Shown here piece after piece: positions 40,153-49,953 of a DNA stretch of 64,000 nucleotides; position 1 is the stretch's first letter, and the number at the start of each line of letters is the position of its first letter. The notes under the pieces were generated by a model, which was given only the letters and a program-made list of their open reading frames with translations, made no database searches and was not told the origin of the DNA. The stretch spans positions 1-64,000 of the forward strand of contig MGVE01000018.1 of the NCBI GenBank assembly GCA_001800315.1, in the 5' to 3' direction. The stretch is from Elusimicrobia bacterium RIFOXYA2_FULL_47_53. GTDB lineage: Bacteria; Elusimicrobiota; Endomicrobiia; Endomicrobiales; XYA2-FULL-47-53. The translations under genes and the position numbers were made by a program.

Positions 40153-40223
40153 GTTGTAAGCGGTAAGTAAAGACAGGAACTATTAAGTAATAAAAATTAA
40201 CGGAATTTTGAACAGGAGGAAAT

Positions 40224-40889
40224 ATGGAAAAACATTTTCACCGCGAATACGAATCACTTAAACAGCTTCTGCTGGGCATGGCGCGCCGAGTGCAGGACAT
40301 GCTGACAAACTCAATTGAGGCGCTGGTTAATCTGGACGCTTCCAAAACGGCGCTGGTTGAGGCAAGCGAGCACGATGTGAATCTTTCCGAGATAGCCATA
40401 GACAGCCAGTGCATGAAGCTTATCGCGCTTTACCAGCCCGTGGGGCAGGACCTGAGGCTTTTGAATATTATTTCCAAAATAAACAACGACCTTGAAAGGG
40501 TCGGCGACGAAGCCGTGAATATCTGCGAGCGCGTCAACCGCCTTATCGCGAACCCGAAGCTGGAACACGGAGATATCCTGCCGCAGATGCAGGAGATCGC
40601 CAGAAATATGCTCAGCAAGTCCATTGAAGCTCTGGAAAAATGCGACATTTCTTTCTGTGACGAGGTTTTTAAGCAGGAAGATGTTTTAGACGAACTCAAC
40701 AGAAGGCTTACCAGAGACACCATTGACCAGATAAAGAGGCGCCCGGAAATAACCGAGCTCGCGCTTGACATAATTTCCATAGGCCACCGCTTTGAGCGTA
40801 TAGGCGATATGGCGGTGAACATTTCCGAAGACATAATTTTTTTCATGACCGGGGAAGACGCGCGCCACCCGGGCGACCAGAAAAAATAA
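40224..40889 (+). CDS. phoU: Phosphate-signalling regulator PhoU
   Basis: 221 residues, all-helical, two PhoU repeats. Each has the metal-binding E/DxxxD motif: LERVGDEAVNICERV near 90-104 and FERIGDMAVNISEDI near 190-204. It restrains phosphate uptake and phosphate signalling with Pst. Separated from pstB2 by the MITE-like element, with its own RBS AGGAGG. Confidence 0.95.
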   Translation: MEKHFHREYESLKQLLLGMARRVQDMLTNSIEALVNLDASKTALVEASEHDVNLSEIAIDSQCMKLIALYQPVGQDLRLLNIISKINNDLERVGDEAVNICERVNRLIANPKLEHGDILPQMQEIARNMLSKSIEALEKCDISFCDEVFKQEDVLDELNRRLTRDTIDQIKRRPEITELALDIISIGHRFERIGDMAVNISEDIIFFMTGEDARHPGDQKK

Positions 40890-40899
40890 AGGCGGATAG

Positions 40900-41382
40900 A
40901 TGGATGTAATTGAAAAACTCATTGCCGGCCACAGGGAAGTTAAAGAGTACTCGGACATATCGGACAAGCTCGCGGAGCTGATTAATAACGACGCCTTTTT
41001 CTGGGACAACGCCGTCCGCGTGACAAAATTTTTTAAAAAAGAGGTCAGGGAGCATTTTGCCATAGAGGAAAGCGTTTTGTTCCCTTTGCTTGAAAAAATA
41101 CTGCCGCCCGATGTTTTAGACAATCTAAGCGAAATAGAAAATGAGCATGGGCCTATAATAAAAAAGCTTGACGAGCTTGATAGAATATCCCTGCAGCATT
41201 TAAAGTACCCGTCAAAAACCACCAGGGAGCTTTTTGTAAAGGTCTGCGGCGAAATAATTGAACTTTTGCTGCCACATGCCAGAAGAGAGGACGGCGATAT
41301 TTTTCCCGCTGTCAGAAAAATATTTTCAGACGCCAACTACAGGGAGCTTGAAAACCTCTATTTCAAGTATATGGAATCATGA
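40900..41382 (+). CDS. Hemerythrin-like HHE domain protein
   Basis: 160 residues forming a four-helix HHE cation-binding domain. Candidate di-iron ligands: H10 (AGHREVKEY), [29 protein letters not shown] and [18 protein letters not shown]. It may bind oxygen, nitric oxide or iron. It follows phoU by 10 bases and overlaps glgB by 4 bases. Confidence 0.88.
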   Translation: MDVIEKLIAGHREVKEYSDISDKLAELINNDAFFWDNAVRVTKFFKKEVREHFAIEESVLFPLLEKILPPDVLDNLSEIENEHGPIIKKLDELDRISLQHLKYPSKTTRELFVKVCGEIIELLLPHARREDGDIFPAVRKIFSDANYRELENLYFKYMES

Positions 41383-43286
41383 ACGAGAATAATCTGTCAC
41401 TTCTTTCGGACCACGATATCTATCTTTTCCGCGAAGGCAGCCATTTCAGGCTCTATGAAAAGCTTGGCAGCCATCCGGTCAGCCATAACGGAGTTGAGGG
41501 TGTCTATTTCGCCGTCTGGGCGCCTAACGCCGAGAGGGTTTCGGTGATGGGGGATTTCAACTTCTGGAACAGAGAGGCCAACCAGCTTAACGCCAGGTGG
41601 GACGGTTCCGGCATTTGGGAAGGCTTTGTGCCGGGGCTGAAAAAAGGGAGTATATACAAATATTTTATTAAATCGCGCAATAATAATTATTCCGCTGAGA
41701 AGGGCGACCCGTTCGCTTACCATTGGGAAACGCCGCAGAAAACCGGTTCAATAGTCTGGGATCTTGACTATAAATGGGACGATTCCTCCTGGATGGGTTC
41801 AAGAAAGGATAAAAACTCCCACAACGCTCCCATCTCTATTTACGAGCTCCACCTCGGTTCCTGGCGCAGGGTTCCCGAAGACGGCAACAGGTTTTTAAGT
41901 TACAGGGAAATGGCGCCGCTGCTCGCCGATTACTGCCTTGAAATGGGGTTCACCCATGTTGAGCTCCTGCCCGTAATGGAGCACCCTTTTTATCCTTCGT
42001 GGGGTTATCAGACCACGGGTTATTTCGCTCCCACGAGCCGTTTCGGCACGCCCCAGGATTTTATGTTTATGATTGACACTCTTCACCAGAAAGGCATCGG
42101 CGTAATACTGGACTGGGTGCCCTCGCATTTTCCGGTTGACCTCCACGGGCCGTCATATTTTGACGGAACGCACCTCTACGAGCACGAGGACACCAGAAAA
42201 GGATTTCATCCCGACTGGAAGAGCAGTATTTTTAATTACGGCCGCCACGAAGTGGCTAATTTTCTTATTTCCAGCGCGCTTTTCTGGCTGGATAAATACC
42301 ACATAGACGGCCTGCGGGTGGACGCTGTAGCTTCCATGCTTTACCTGGATTATTCAAGAAAAGAAGGCGAGTGGATACCGAACCAGTTCGGCGGAAGGGA
42401 AAATATTGAAGCCATAGAATTTTTAAAAAGGTTTAACCACTCGGTTTACGAGAACTATCCCGATGTGCAGACTTTCGCCGAGGAATCAACGGCCTGGCCG
42501 ATGGTTTCAAAGCCCACTTACGCCGGAGGCCTGGGTTTCGGCTTTAAGTGGAACATGGGCTGGATGAACGATACGCTTAAATATTTTTCCACCGATCCGC
42601 TTTTCAGAAAATTCCGGCAGAACCAGCTGACCTTCAGCCTCTGGTACGCTTTCTTTGAAAATTTCGTGCTTCCGTTTTCTCACGATGAGGTCACTCAAGG
42701 CAAAGGTTCGCTGGTAGGTAAAATGCCCGGCGATGAATGGCAGAGGTTTGCCAACCTGCGCGTGCTTCTGGGGTATATGTACGGCCATCCCGGAAAAAAA
42801 CTGCTTTTCATGGGCTGCGAGTTCGGCCAGGTCAGGGAATGGATACACGATGAAAGCCTTGAATGGCATGTGCTCGGCTTCGGCTTTCATAAAGGGGTCC
42901 AGAATTTCGTCAGGGATTTAAACCACATATATAAAAATGAACCCGCGCTTTACGAAAGGGATTTTGGCTGGGACGGGTTCCAATGGGTGGATTTTAACGA
43001 CGCGGAACACAGCGTCATGAGCTTTGTAAGAAAATCCGCGGGCGAAAAGGAGGTCATTCTCTGCGTTTATAACCTTACGCCGCAGCCGATGCACAACTAC
43101 AGGGTCGGTGTGCCTCGCGGAGGAATGTGGAAAGAGCTGTTAAACAGCAACGCCGAAATCTACGGCGGCTCGGGTATGGGCAACTGCGGCGGTTTTCATG
43201 CCGACCCGGCGCCGGCGCACGGCATGGATTTTTCGCTGAACCTTACGCTTCCGCCTTTAAGCGTATCTTTCTTTAAGAATATTTAG
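41379..43286 (+). CDS. glgB: 1,4-alpha-glucan branching enzyme GlgB (GH13)
   Basis: 635 residues. The N-terminal CBM48 has [20 protein letters not shown]. The GH13 barrel has [18 protein letters not shown] (nucleophile Asp), TFAEEST (acid/base Glu) and [11 protein letters not shown] (Asp). A C-terminal all-beta domain follows. It makes alpha-1,6 branches in glycogen. ATGA overlap with the hemerythrin gene. A GH57 enzyme at 53.9 kb may share this task. Confidence 0.95.
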   Translation: MNENNLSLLSDHDIYLFREGSHFRLYEKLGSHPVSHNGVEGVYFAVWAPNAERVSVMGDFNFWNREANQLNARWDGSGIWEGFVPGLKKGSIYKYFIKSRNNNYSAEKGDPFAYHWETPQKTGSIVWDLDYKWDDSSWMGSRKDKNSHNAPISIYELHLGSWRRVPEDGNRFLSYREMAPLLADYCLEMGFTHVELLPVMEHPFYPSWGYQTTGYFAPTSRFGTPQDFMFMIDTLHQKGIGVILDWVPSHFPVDLHGPSYFDGTHLYEHEDTRKGFHPDWKSSIFNYGRHEVANFLISSALFWLDKYHIDGLRVDAVASMLYLDYSRKEGEWIPNQFGGRENIEAIEFLKRFNHSVYENYPDVQTFAEESTAWPMVSKPTYAGGLGFGFKWNMGWMNDTLKYFSTDPLFRKFRQNQLTFSLWYAFFENFVLPFSHDEVTQGKGSLVGKMPGDEWQRFANLRVLLGYMYGHPGKKLLFMGCEFGQVREWIHDESLEWHVLGFGFHKGVQNFVRDLNHIYKNEPALYERDFGWDGFQWVDFNDAEHSVMSFVRKSAGEKEVILCVYNLTPQPMHNYRVGVPRGGMWKELLNSNAEIYGGSGMGNCGGFHADPAPAHGMDFSLNLTLPPLSVSFFKNI

Positions 43287-43331
43287 GCACACGCGCATAT
43301 CCAATTTAGACTCATGTGATAGGAGCATAAA

Positions 43332-44573
43332 ATTAATTATTTCGCGCTTGCAGTGATAATTCTGTTGTTAAACTATGCGCTTGAACTGGTAAAGGAGTCG
43401 TTGAACCTTTCCAATATTTCCCCTGACCTGCCCGAAGAGTTTTCCTCTCATTACGACGCGCGCAAGTACGAACTGTCCCAGAAATACCTCAAGGACAACA
43501 CGGTTTTCGGCCTCGTTTCGGGCGGATTCAACCTTGCGGTTCTTGTGGCGTTTATTTCAGCCGGCGGGTTCGGGTTTGCCGACAGCCTGGCCAGGTCTTT
43601 CGGCCACGGGCCTGTTATAACCGGCGTAATATTTTTCGCGTTGATCGCTCTGGGTTCTCTGCTTCTGGGAATACCGTTCTCGGCCTACAAAACATTTGTC
43701 ATAGAGCAGAAGTACGGTTTTAATAAAACAAAGCCGGCGACTTTCATTTTTGACATTATTAAATCAATGCTGCTGATGTCCGTTTTAGGGGCTCCGGTCG
43801 CGGCCCTGGTCATATGGTTTTTTCTCACGGCAGGGCCTTCGGCCTGGCTCTGGTGCTGGCTCGCGGTAACGCTGTTTCAGCTTTTCGTGGAGTTTATAGC
43901 GCCCGTTGTGATAATGCCTCTGTTCAATAAATTTGTTCCTCTTGAGGACGGGGAGCTGAAAAGCGCCCTCGCGGACTACGCTAAATCCCAGGACTTTAAG
44001 ATGAAAGGCCTTTACAAGATGGACGGTTCAAAACGCTCGTCTAAATCCAATGCCTTTTTTACCGGTTTTGGAAAATTTCGCAGGATTGTGCTCTTTGATA
44101 CCCTTATTGAACGGCACTCAACCGACGAGCTTGTTTCCGTGCTTGCCCACGAGATGGGGCATTACAAGAAAAAACATATTGTTAAATTTATGGCCGCCTC
44201 GGTTGTTGAGACTGGGTTCGTGTTTTTCCTGCTTTCGTTTTTCGTGCAAAACGCCGAAATTTCGGCAGCTTTTAAAATAACACAGCCTTCCGTTTACGCG
44301 GGGATAATGCTGTTTGCGTTTTTTTATTCTCCCCTGGGCACGCTTACCTCCATAGTCAACAGCTATTTTTCAAGAAAATATGAATTTCAGGCGGATAGTT
44401 TCGCGGCTGATACCTACGGCAAGCCCGCGGCGCTTGTTGAGGCGCTGAAAAAACTAAGCGTTGATAACCTCTCCAACCTGACGCCGCACCCGTTTAAGGT
44501 TTTCGTTGATTACAGCCATCCTCCGGTTTTGTCCAGGATAGAGGCCTTGCGCGGCCGGCCGGGCGCGCGATAG
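43332..44573 (+). CDS. M48 family (Ste24/CAAX-type) membrane metallopeptidase, possible ATT start
   Basis: 413 residues from an ATT at 43332. AGGAG (43321-43325) lies 6 bases before it; the frame has no ATG or TTG between the upstream TAG at 43320 and the GTG at 43353, which lacks a ribosome site. The protein has about six TM segments, zinc motif HEMGH (VLAHEMGHYKKKH) and the third ligand in YEFQADSFAAD, as in Ste24. It would cut membrane or misfolded proteins at the inner membrane. The GTG start would shorten TM1 by seven residues. Confidence 0.88.
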   Translation: MNYFALAVIILLLNYALELVKESLNLSNISPDLPEEFSSHYDARKYELSQKYLKDNTVFGLVSGGFNLAVLVAFISAGGFGFADSLARSFGHGPVITGVIFFALIALGSLLLGIPFSAYKTFVIEQKYGFNKTKPATFIFDIIKSMLLMSVLGAPVAALVIWFFLTAGPSAWLWCWLAVTLFQLFVEFIAPVVIMPLFNKFVPLEDGELKSALADYAKSQDFKMKGLYKMDGSKRSSKSNAFFTGFGKFRRIVLFDTLIERHSTDELVSVLAHEMGHYKKKHIVKFMAASVVETGFVFFLLSFFVQNAEISAAFKITQPSVYAGIMLFAFFYSPLGTLTSIVNSYFSRKYEFQADSFAADTYGKPAALVEALKKLSVDNLSNLTPHPFKVFVDYSHPPVLSRIEALRGRPGAR

Positions 44574-44626
44574 CCAAAATCTGAAAAATGTTGTAGAATA
44601 GAGCCGCCGCATTTACGGAGAAACAT

Positions 44627-45304
44627 ATGATACTTATAAAATTCATCGCCGTGCTCGGCTTCAGCGTCCTGGTTTTTGTTCCGGCGGTTGTTTTCGCCGT
44701 ATCTCTGATTTTTCACATAACGGCGAAACTGTTTACCAGGGTTCTGGGGCTTGCCAGGCCCATGACACCGCTTATGGGGCCTATTTTAGACAGCGATTTC
44801 AGGAGGGCTTTCCAGTCGCCCAATGTAATTATTCAGAGGAGCGGCATACAGGAAGGGATGAAGGTTGTTGAAATAGGATGCGGAAGCGGAGCCTTCACTA
44901 CATATGTGGCGCGCGCCATAGGGCCGAAAGGCACGACCTTCGCCGTGGACATTCAGCAGAAAATGCTTAAACAGCTGGAAGCCAAACTTAAGAAGCGCGA
45001 AAACAGAGACATTGAAAATGTAAAGATATACAACCACAGCGCCTATCACCTTCCTTTTGAAGACGAGTCCATGGATTTGGTTTTTTTTGTGAGCGTTCTG
45101 CAGCAGATTCCCGATATAAACAAGGCTTTGAGCGAGTCGCGCCGGGTATTAAAAACCGGCGGCACGCTGGCCGTTACGGAAACATTGTGGGATCCCTACT
45201 ATCCGATTTGCGCTACAACCATCAAGCAGGGTATCGCGGCCGGATTCTCGCTGAGCAAGCTGGATGGAAATTTCTGGCATTACACGGCCAGGTTTAAGAA
45301 ATAA
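44627..45304 (+). CDS. Membrane-anchored class I SAM methyltransferase
   Basis: 225 residues. One N-terminal TM segment (LIKFIAVLGFSVLVFVPAVVFAVSLIF), then a Rossmann domain with VVEIGCGSGAFTTYVARAIG, FAVDIQQKML and LPFEDESMDLVFFVSVLQQI. UbiE-like core. The membrane anchor suggests a lipid or quinone substrate, which is inference. A TAGAAT (44594-44599) upstream may be its -10. Confidence 0.82.
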   Translation: MILIKFIAVLGFSVLVFVPAVVFAVSLIFHITAKLFTRVLGLARPMTPLMGPILDSDFRRAFQSPNVIIQRSGIQEGMKVVEIGCGSGAFTTYVARAIGPKGTTFAVDIQQKMLKQLEAKLKKRENRDIENVKIYNHSAYHLPFEDESMDLVFFVSVLQQIPDINKALSESRRVLKTGGTLAVTETLWDPYYPICATTIKQGIAAGFSLSKLDGNFWHYTARFKK

Positions 45305-45357
45305 TACGGCGCGCGCTGTTCCCGCCGGCAAAACGGACTCATGCATTGGAGGACTGT

Positions 45358-46389
45358 GTGGACGAACTTTTAATAAAAATGCTTTCCGCGGCTGGGATTT
45401 CAGGGTATGAGAGCGAGATAAGCGCCATTATGGAATCCGAGCTCAAAAAATCCTCGCGCGAGGTCACGAGCGACGATTTCGGGAACATTATAGCCAAAAA
45501 GGGCTCAGGAAAAAGAAAAATAATGCTGGCCGCGCACATGGATGAAGTCGGCCTCATGGTAAAGTATATAAGCAAAGAAGGTTTCATCAGCTTTATTAAG
45601 GTCGGGGGCATTGATGACAGGGTGCTTGTGGCTCAGCGCGTTGTCGTAAAAACATCCAAAGGCGATGTGACGGGTATTATCGGCTCCAAACCTCCTCATC
45701 TTCAGAAAGATGAAGAAAGAAAAAAGCCGGTGAAGTATGAGGAAATGTTTATTGATATCGGCGCAAAAAGCCGGGAAGAAGCCTTGTCAATGGTAAGTAT
45801 AGGCGATCCTGTTGTTTTTGACGCCCCTTCGGGTGTGTTGAACGGAAAATTATGCTATGGGAAGGCCGCCGATAACAGAGTCGGCTGCTATATTCTTCTT
45901 AAGGTTATGGAAAAGCTCAAAGCCGATGCCGAGGTCTACGCGGTTGCCACGGCGCAGGAAGAGGTGGGGCTGAAAGGCTCCAGAGTCTCGGCCTTCGGAA
46001 TAGATCCGGATTTCGCTCTTGCCATTGACACTACCGTCGCGGGCGACACGCCGCAGATACAGGAGCGCGAATCCTCTCTTAAACTCGGCAGCGGAGTCGC
46101 CATTACAATTATTGAGGCTTCCGGCCGCGGAGTTATAGTAGGCGAAAAGATGAAAAGCCTGCTGATAAAGTCAGCCAAAGACAATAAGATAAAATACCAG
46201 ATGGATGTAATAGAGGGCGGCGTTACCGACGGAGCCATGATCCAGCTTAACAGAAGCGGGGTTCTGACGGGAGTGCTGAGCGTTCCCTGCCGCTATATTC
46301 ATTCCCCGAACAGCGTGTTTCATTTAGACGATGTGAACAGCGCGGTTAATTTAACAATCAAAGCGGTGGAAAAACTCGCGAAACTGTGA
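45358..46389 (+). CDS. M42 family glutamyl/deblocking aminopeptidase
   Basis: 343 residues from the GTG at 45358, 5 bases after GGAGG. Co-catalytic metal motifs: AAHMDEVGLMV, ADNRVGCY, ATAQEEVGLKGS (catalytic Glu pair), AIDTTVAGDTP and RYIHSPNSVFHLDDV. M42 peptidases form dodecameric shells that remove N-terminal residues from peptides. Cytosolic, no signal. Confidence 0.92.
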   Translation: MDELLIKMLSAAGISGYESEISAIMESELKKSSREVTSDDFGNIIAKKGSGKRKIMLAAHMDEVGLMVKYISKEGFISFIKVGGIDDRVLVAQRVVVKTSKGDVTGIIGSKPPHLQKDEERKKPVKYEEMFIDIGAKSREEALSMVSIGDPVVFDAPSGVLNGKLCYGKAADNRVGCYILLKVMEKLKADAEVYAVATAQEEVGLKGSRVSAFGIDPDFALAIDTTVAGDTPQIQERESSLKLGSGVAITIIEASGRGVIVGEKMKSLLIKSAKDNKIKYQMDVIEGGVTDGAMIQLNRSGVLTGVLSVPCRYIHSPNSVFHLDDVNSAVNLTIKAVEKLAKL

Positions 46390-46397
46390 CAAGGGCA

Positions 46398-46440
46398 GTT
46401 ATAAGTCATAAGTTTTAAGTTATCAGTTGAGTCAGGCGGC
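46398..46440. repeat. Low-complexity TAAGTT repeat with partial MITE end
   Basis: TTATAAGTCATAAGTTTTAAG followed by TTATCAGTTGAGTCAGGCGG. The last part resembles the left end of the MITE-like family (TTGAGTCA), but no element follows. Similar tracts lie at 7480, 10140, 39950 and 52780. Confidence 0.5.
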
Positions 46441-46551
46441 GCGGCTTTCAGCGCATTCCTTCTTATGTAAATGAAACAAAGATAGGTCATAAAAATAAAT
46501 GCCGCGGGCCTGCCTTGCCGGCGGGAAAACACGGCAAAAAAGGAGAGCAAC

Positions 46552-46701
46552 ATGGCAGAAGCAAGATGCATGAAATGCAAAAAGCAGGTGGAAGTCAAGG
46601 ATCCGAAAGATGTTGTGATGAAAAACGGCATGAAGGCCATATCAGGCGTTTGCCCGGATTGCGGAACAAAGGTTTTCAAAATAGTCGGAAAAGCAAAATA
46701 A
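46552..46701 (+). CDS. Small zinc-ribbon protein (DUF5679-like)
   Basis: 49 residues: MAEARCMKCKKQVEV, MKNGMKAISGVCPDCGTKVF, basic tail. Two CxxC pairs (C6/C9 and C34/C37) form a zinc ribbon, and the middle matches the DUF5679 form. Strong RBS AGGAGAG. It stands alone between the M42 gene and a terminator. Function unknown. Confidence 0.82.
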   Translation: MAEARCMKCKKQVEVKDPKDVVMKNGMKAISGVCPDCGTKVFKIVGKAK

Positions 46702-46750
46702 AAAAGCAGTAAGCCGGTTTGTTTAACTGAAATATTGCCGCAGAGTATGG

Positions 46751-46775
46751 CCCGCAAGTTGTTATGCGGGTTTTT
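46751..46775 (+). terminator. Intrinsic terminator
   Basis: CCCGCA and TGCGGG around an 8-base loop, followed by T5. Ends the DUF5679-like gene. Confidence 0.75.
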
Positions 46776-46817
46776 GCTCTGGGAATTTATTTTATGCCGG
46801 ATCGTCCGCGGTAAACC

Positions 46818-47984
46818 ATGGTTCTTATTGAGACAGCCATTCTATTGTTGTCGTTTTCCATACTTGCCGCCTACCTGTTGCTTGAATTTATTCACAGGCC
46901 GGGTTCGCAGGGCTTTGATTTTAAAGACGGTACGGTCCTGCCCAGGGTAAGCATTTTAAAGCCCGTGAGCAATATGGATGACGGCATGGAGGCCAATCTT
47001 GAGACTTTTTTCACGATTGACTATCCAGCTTACGAGGTTATCTTCGGCCTTGACACCGATGATGCCGCCTGCAGGGAGCTTATTGAGAAGGTGATTAAAA
47101 AATACCCGGCCGTAAATGCCAGGCTTATCCTTTGCCGCAAGGAGAAGAAACTCAATCCTAAAATAACGACGCTTTCCAACATTGAGCCGCACGCTTCTGG
47201 AGATATTTTCTGGATGACGGATTCCAATGTGAGAGTTGAAAGCGATACGCTCAAACTGCTGGTGCGCGAATACCTTGAAAACGGCTCCAAGATAGTGTTC
47301 TCTCCGATAATCGGATCCGGCTCGGAGACTCTCGGGAGCATCATAGAGAATTCCTACCTGAATTATTTTGTTTCCGGCAGTATTATCGCGGGATGGAAAA
47401 TAGCCGGCGAGCAGATTATTGTCGGAAAATCTATGCTCATAGAAAAAGAAACACTGCTTAAATTCGGAGGCTTTACCCATTTTAAGGAGTATCTCGCCGA
47501 AGATTTTATCATGGGCCGGGTCTATACGGAAAACAAATTCCATGTTTCAATGAATTACACCTGGGTTACAAACTATATAAGCCGGGCCTCCATATCCAAG
47601 TTCTGGCACCGGGTGGTGCGCTGGGCCAAAATTCGCTACAATACGGAGCGGCTGTTTTATTTTATTGAGATAATATTAAATCCCATAGCCATAGCGTTTC
47701 TGTTTATCCCGTTTACCGGAGCCCGGGGCCTGGTTTTGTTTCTGTCGGCCGCGGGGGCCAAGATAGTACTGGAATATCTCAACCTGTTTGTAGTAAACGG
47801 CCGGGACGCCCGCAAGCTCAGGGTGCTCGCGCTATACCCTGTGAGCGTTTTGCTCAAGGATTTTCTTTTGTTTTTTATTTATCTCTCGCCGTTTTTCTCA
47901 AAAGAGGTTTTCTGGCGCGGGATGCATATTAAGATAGATAATATGGGCAAGATCGTGAGCATCAATAGCCAAGCCAAAGCTTAG
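46818..47984 (+). CDS. Membrane glycosyltransferase, GT2/GT21 (ceramide glucosyltransferase/HpnI-like)
   Basis: 388 residues. One N-terminal TM, then a GT-A domain with VSILKPVSNMDDGMEANL, first aspartates LDTDD, a D-x-N-type motif in MTDSNVRV, D in YLAEDFIMG, and the R-V-V-R-W form of the (Q/R)xxRW motif (FWHRVVRWAKIR). Several C-terminal TM segments follow. Probably transfers a sugar to a membrane lipid. The donor and acceptor are unknown. Followed by an uncharacterised GT-B-like gene. Confidence 0.82.
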   Translation: MVLIETAILLLSFSILAAYLLLEFIHRPGSQGFDFKDGTVLPRVSILKPVSNMDDGMEANLETFFTIDYPAYEVIFGLDTDDAACRELIEKVIKKYPAVNARLILCRKEKKLNPKITTLSNIEPHASGDIFWMTDSNVRVESDTLKLLVREYLENGSKIVFSPIIGSGSETLGSIIENSYLNYFVSGSIIAGWKIAGEQIIVGKSMLIEKETLLKFGGFTHFKEYLAEDFIMGRVYTENKFHVSMNYTWVTNYISRASISKFWHRVVRWAKIRYNTERLFYFIEIILNPIAIAFLFIPFTGARGLVLFLSAAGAKIVLEYLNLFVVNGRDARKLRVLALYPVSVLLKDFLLFFIYLSPFFSKEVFWRGMHIKIDNMGKIVSINSQAKA

Positions 47985-48001
47985 ATAAGAATTTCAACTG
48001 A

Positions 48002-48023
48002 GCCGCTTGACACCTCAAGCGGC
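48002..48023. promoter_or_regulatory. Perfect 9-bp hairpin before the ribosome site
   Basis: GCCGCTTGA and TCAAGCGGC around the loop CACC, ending about 5 bases before GGGAG of the next gene. No T-run follows, so it may be an RNA-stability or translation-control hairpin rather than a terminator. Confidence 0.45.
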
Positions 48024-48037
48024 CGCCGGGAGATGAT

Positions 48038-49375
48038 ATGCAGCAGGAAGGACAAAAAAAGGCCTGGGTAGTTTCCGTTATAATGGGGCTCGGACACACG
48101 CGGGCCGCTTATCCTTTGAAGGATATAGCCTACGATAATATAATCGTTGAGGGTTCCAGGGAGTTCGCTCCGCCCGACAAATACAAACTGTGGCACAAGC
48201 TCCTGAACTATTATTATCTTTTATCCAAGGCCACGAATATTTCCATTATCGGGACCTATGCCCTTGTGGCTCTTCAGAAGATACCGTCTTATTACCCTAA
48301 AAGAGACCTCTCAAGGCCTAATTGGGCCGTCAAATACCTCGGCTATCTGATTAGAAAAAAGAATCTCGGCTCAACACTGGTTGAAAAAGTCAAGACAAAA
48401 GATATCCCGGTAATCAATACTTTTTACGCTACCGCTATCGCCATAGACATGGCCGGAATAAGGCCTGATGACAACTACCTGATGATCTGCGACGCCGATG
48501 TAAACCGCGTCTGGGTTCCGGAAAATCCGGCGGCCAGCACTATTAAATACCTCGCTCCCTGCACTCAGGTAAAAAGAAGGCTAATGTCCTACGGCGTGCC
48601 TGAAAATAAGATTTTTCTGACAGGTTTTCCTCTGCCCAAGGAGAATATAGGCGACAGCAAAACGCTCAATATTTTAAAAGAAGACCTTTTCAAACGCCTC
48701 CTGAGGCTTGATCCCACAAACAGGTTTTTTAAAATTCACGAGAAGGATGTCCTGAATTTTCTCGGGGTTTCCTCCATTCCTGAAGAAAGGGAAAAACATT
48801 TCACGCTGTCGTTTACGGTGGGCGGCGCCGGCGCGCAGGCCGATATGTCGGAAAAGATACTCAGAAGCCTGCGCCCGATGATAAAGGACGGAAGTATTAA
48901 AGTTAATCTTTCGGCGGGAGTAAAGAAAGAGGTCTATGACCTGTTCATCATTTACATTAAAGCGCTCGGCCTGGAGAAATATATAGGCAACGGCATCGGG
49001 TTGATTTACGATCAGAATGTTTACCGCTACATAGATAAATTTGACTCCATGCTCAGGAACACCGATGTGCTCTGGACAAAGCCGAGCGAACTTTCATTTT
49101 ACTGCGCTCTCGGGGTGCCGATACTCACCGCCCCGCCGGTCGGCACGCACGAAGAGTACAACAAAACCTGGCTCCAGGAACTTCACGCCGGAGTCAATCC
49201 CTCCGGCCCCGCCGAGTACGCGGCCGAGTGGCTTTTTGACCTGCGTGACAACGGCAGGCTGGCGGAAGCGGCCTGGGACGGTTTCCTTAAGGCCAGGAAA
49301 CTCGGCACCTTTAAGATTGAGGAACTCATTGAGACCGGGAAATGTTCCACGGGCGCTTTGCCCTTTGAACAATAA
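48038..49375 (+). CDS. Uncharacterised protein, possibly GT-B-fold glycosyltransferase
   Basis: 445 residues, no signal or TM segment. It begins WVVSVIMGLGHTRAAYPL, like the GxGH loop of MGDG-synthase/MurG-type GT-B enzymes. It has CDADVNRVWVPENP, YLAPCTQVKRRLMSYGVPENKIFLTGFPLP (an acceptor-to-donor hinge pattern) and near the C-terminus LWTKPSELSFYCALGVPILTAPPVGTHEEYN, which resembles a donor-sugar site. I do not recognise the family by name. It follows the GT21-like gene, so a joint role in glycolipid making is plausible. Confidence 0.65.
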   Translation: MQQEGQKKAWVVSVIMGLGHTRAAYPLKDIAYDNIIVEGSREFAPPDKYKLWHKLLNYYYLLSKATNISIIGTYALVALQKIPSYYPKRDLSRPNWAVKYLGYLIRKKNLGSTLVEKVKTKDIPVINTFYATAIAIDMAGIRPDDNYLMICDADVNRVWVPENPAASTIKYLAPCTQVKRRLMSYGVPENKIFLTGFPLPKENIGDSKTLNILKEDLFKRLLRLDPTNRFFKIHEKDVLNFLGVSSIPEEREKHFTLSFTVGGAGAQADMSEKILRSLRPMIKDGSIKVNLSAGVKKEVYDLFIIYIKALGLEKYIGNGIGLIYDQNVYRYIDKFDSMLRNTDVLWTKPSELSFYCALGVPILTAPPVGTHEEYNKTWLQELHAGVNPSGPAEYAAEWLFDLRDNGRLAEAAWDGFLKARKLGTFKIEELIETGKCSTGALPFEQ

Positions 49376-49395
49376 TAAACTATTTTGGAGGCATT

Positions 49396-49890
49396 ATGGG
49401 AAACCCTTCGTTTGATATTGTTTCCGAGCTTAACTGGCAGGAAGTGGACAACGCTGTTAACCAGGCGCAGAAGGAACTGCTGCAGCGTTACGATTTTAAG
49501 GGCAGCAAATCATCCATAGACTATGATAAGACAGGCAAAAAGATCACGCTTGTCGCCGACGACGATTTTAAGCTCCGGGCGCTTACCGACATACTTGAGG
49601 GCAGGTTCGCCAAAAGGGGAGTTTCCATTAAATCGCTTACTTACAAAACTCCCGAGAGTGCCTTTGAGGGAACGCTGCGCCAGGCGGTGGAGCTCACCAG
49701 CGGCCTGCCTTCCGAAAAGGCCAAGGAGCTTGTCAAGATTATAAAGGACGCCAAATTTAAAGTGCAGGCCCAGATAGAGGGAGACAAATTAAGGGTTTCA
49801 TCGGCTAAAAAAGACGAGTTACAAGCGGTAATCGCGCATTTAAGAAGTATAAATTTTTCACTGCCTCTGCAATTTACAAACTACAGATAA
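49396..49890 (+). CDS. yajQ: YajQ-family nucleotide-binding protein
   Basis: 164 residues. Starts PSFDIVSELNWQEVDNAVNQ and has QRYDFKGSKSSIDYD, GRFAKRGVSIKSL and AKFKVQAQIEGDKLRVSSAKKDELQ, all typical of YajQ (UPF0234). Two ferredoxin-like domains. Members bind cyclic di-GMP and act with transcription factors. An HD-GYP protein at 56.2 kb may turn over that signal. RBS GGAGG. Confidence 0.94.
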   Translation: MGNPSFDIVSELNWQEVDNAVNQAQKELLQRYDFKGSKSSIDYDKTGKKITLVADDDFKLRALTDILEGRFAKRGVSIKSLTYKTPESAFEGTLRQAVELTSGLPSEKAKELVKIIKDAKFKVQAQIEGDKLRVSSAKKDELQAVIAHLRSINFSLPLQFTNYR

Positions 49891-49953
49891 TCATGGCCGC
49901 ACAAATTTAACCAAATATAATACCGGGATATTCCCGGCAAGAAAGGCGCTAAA

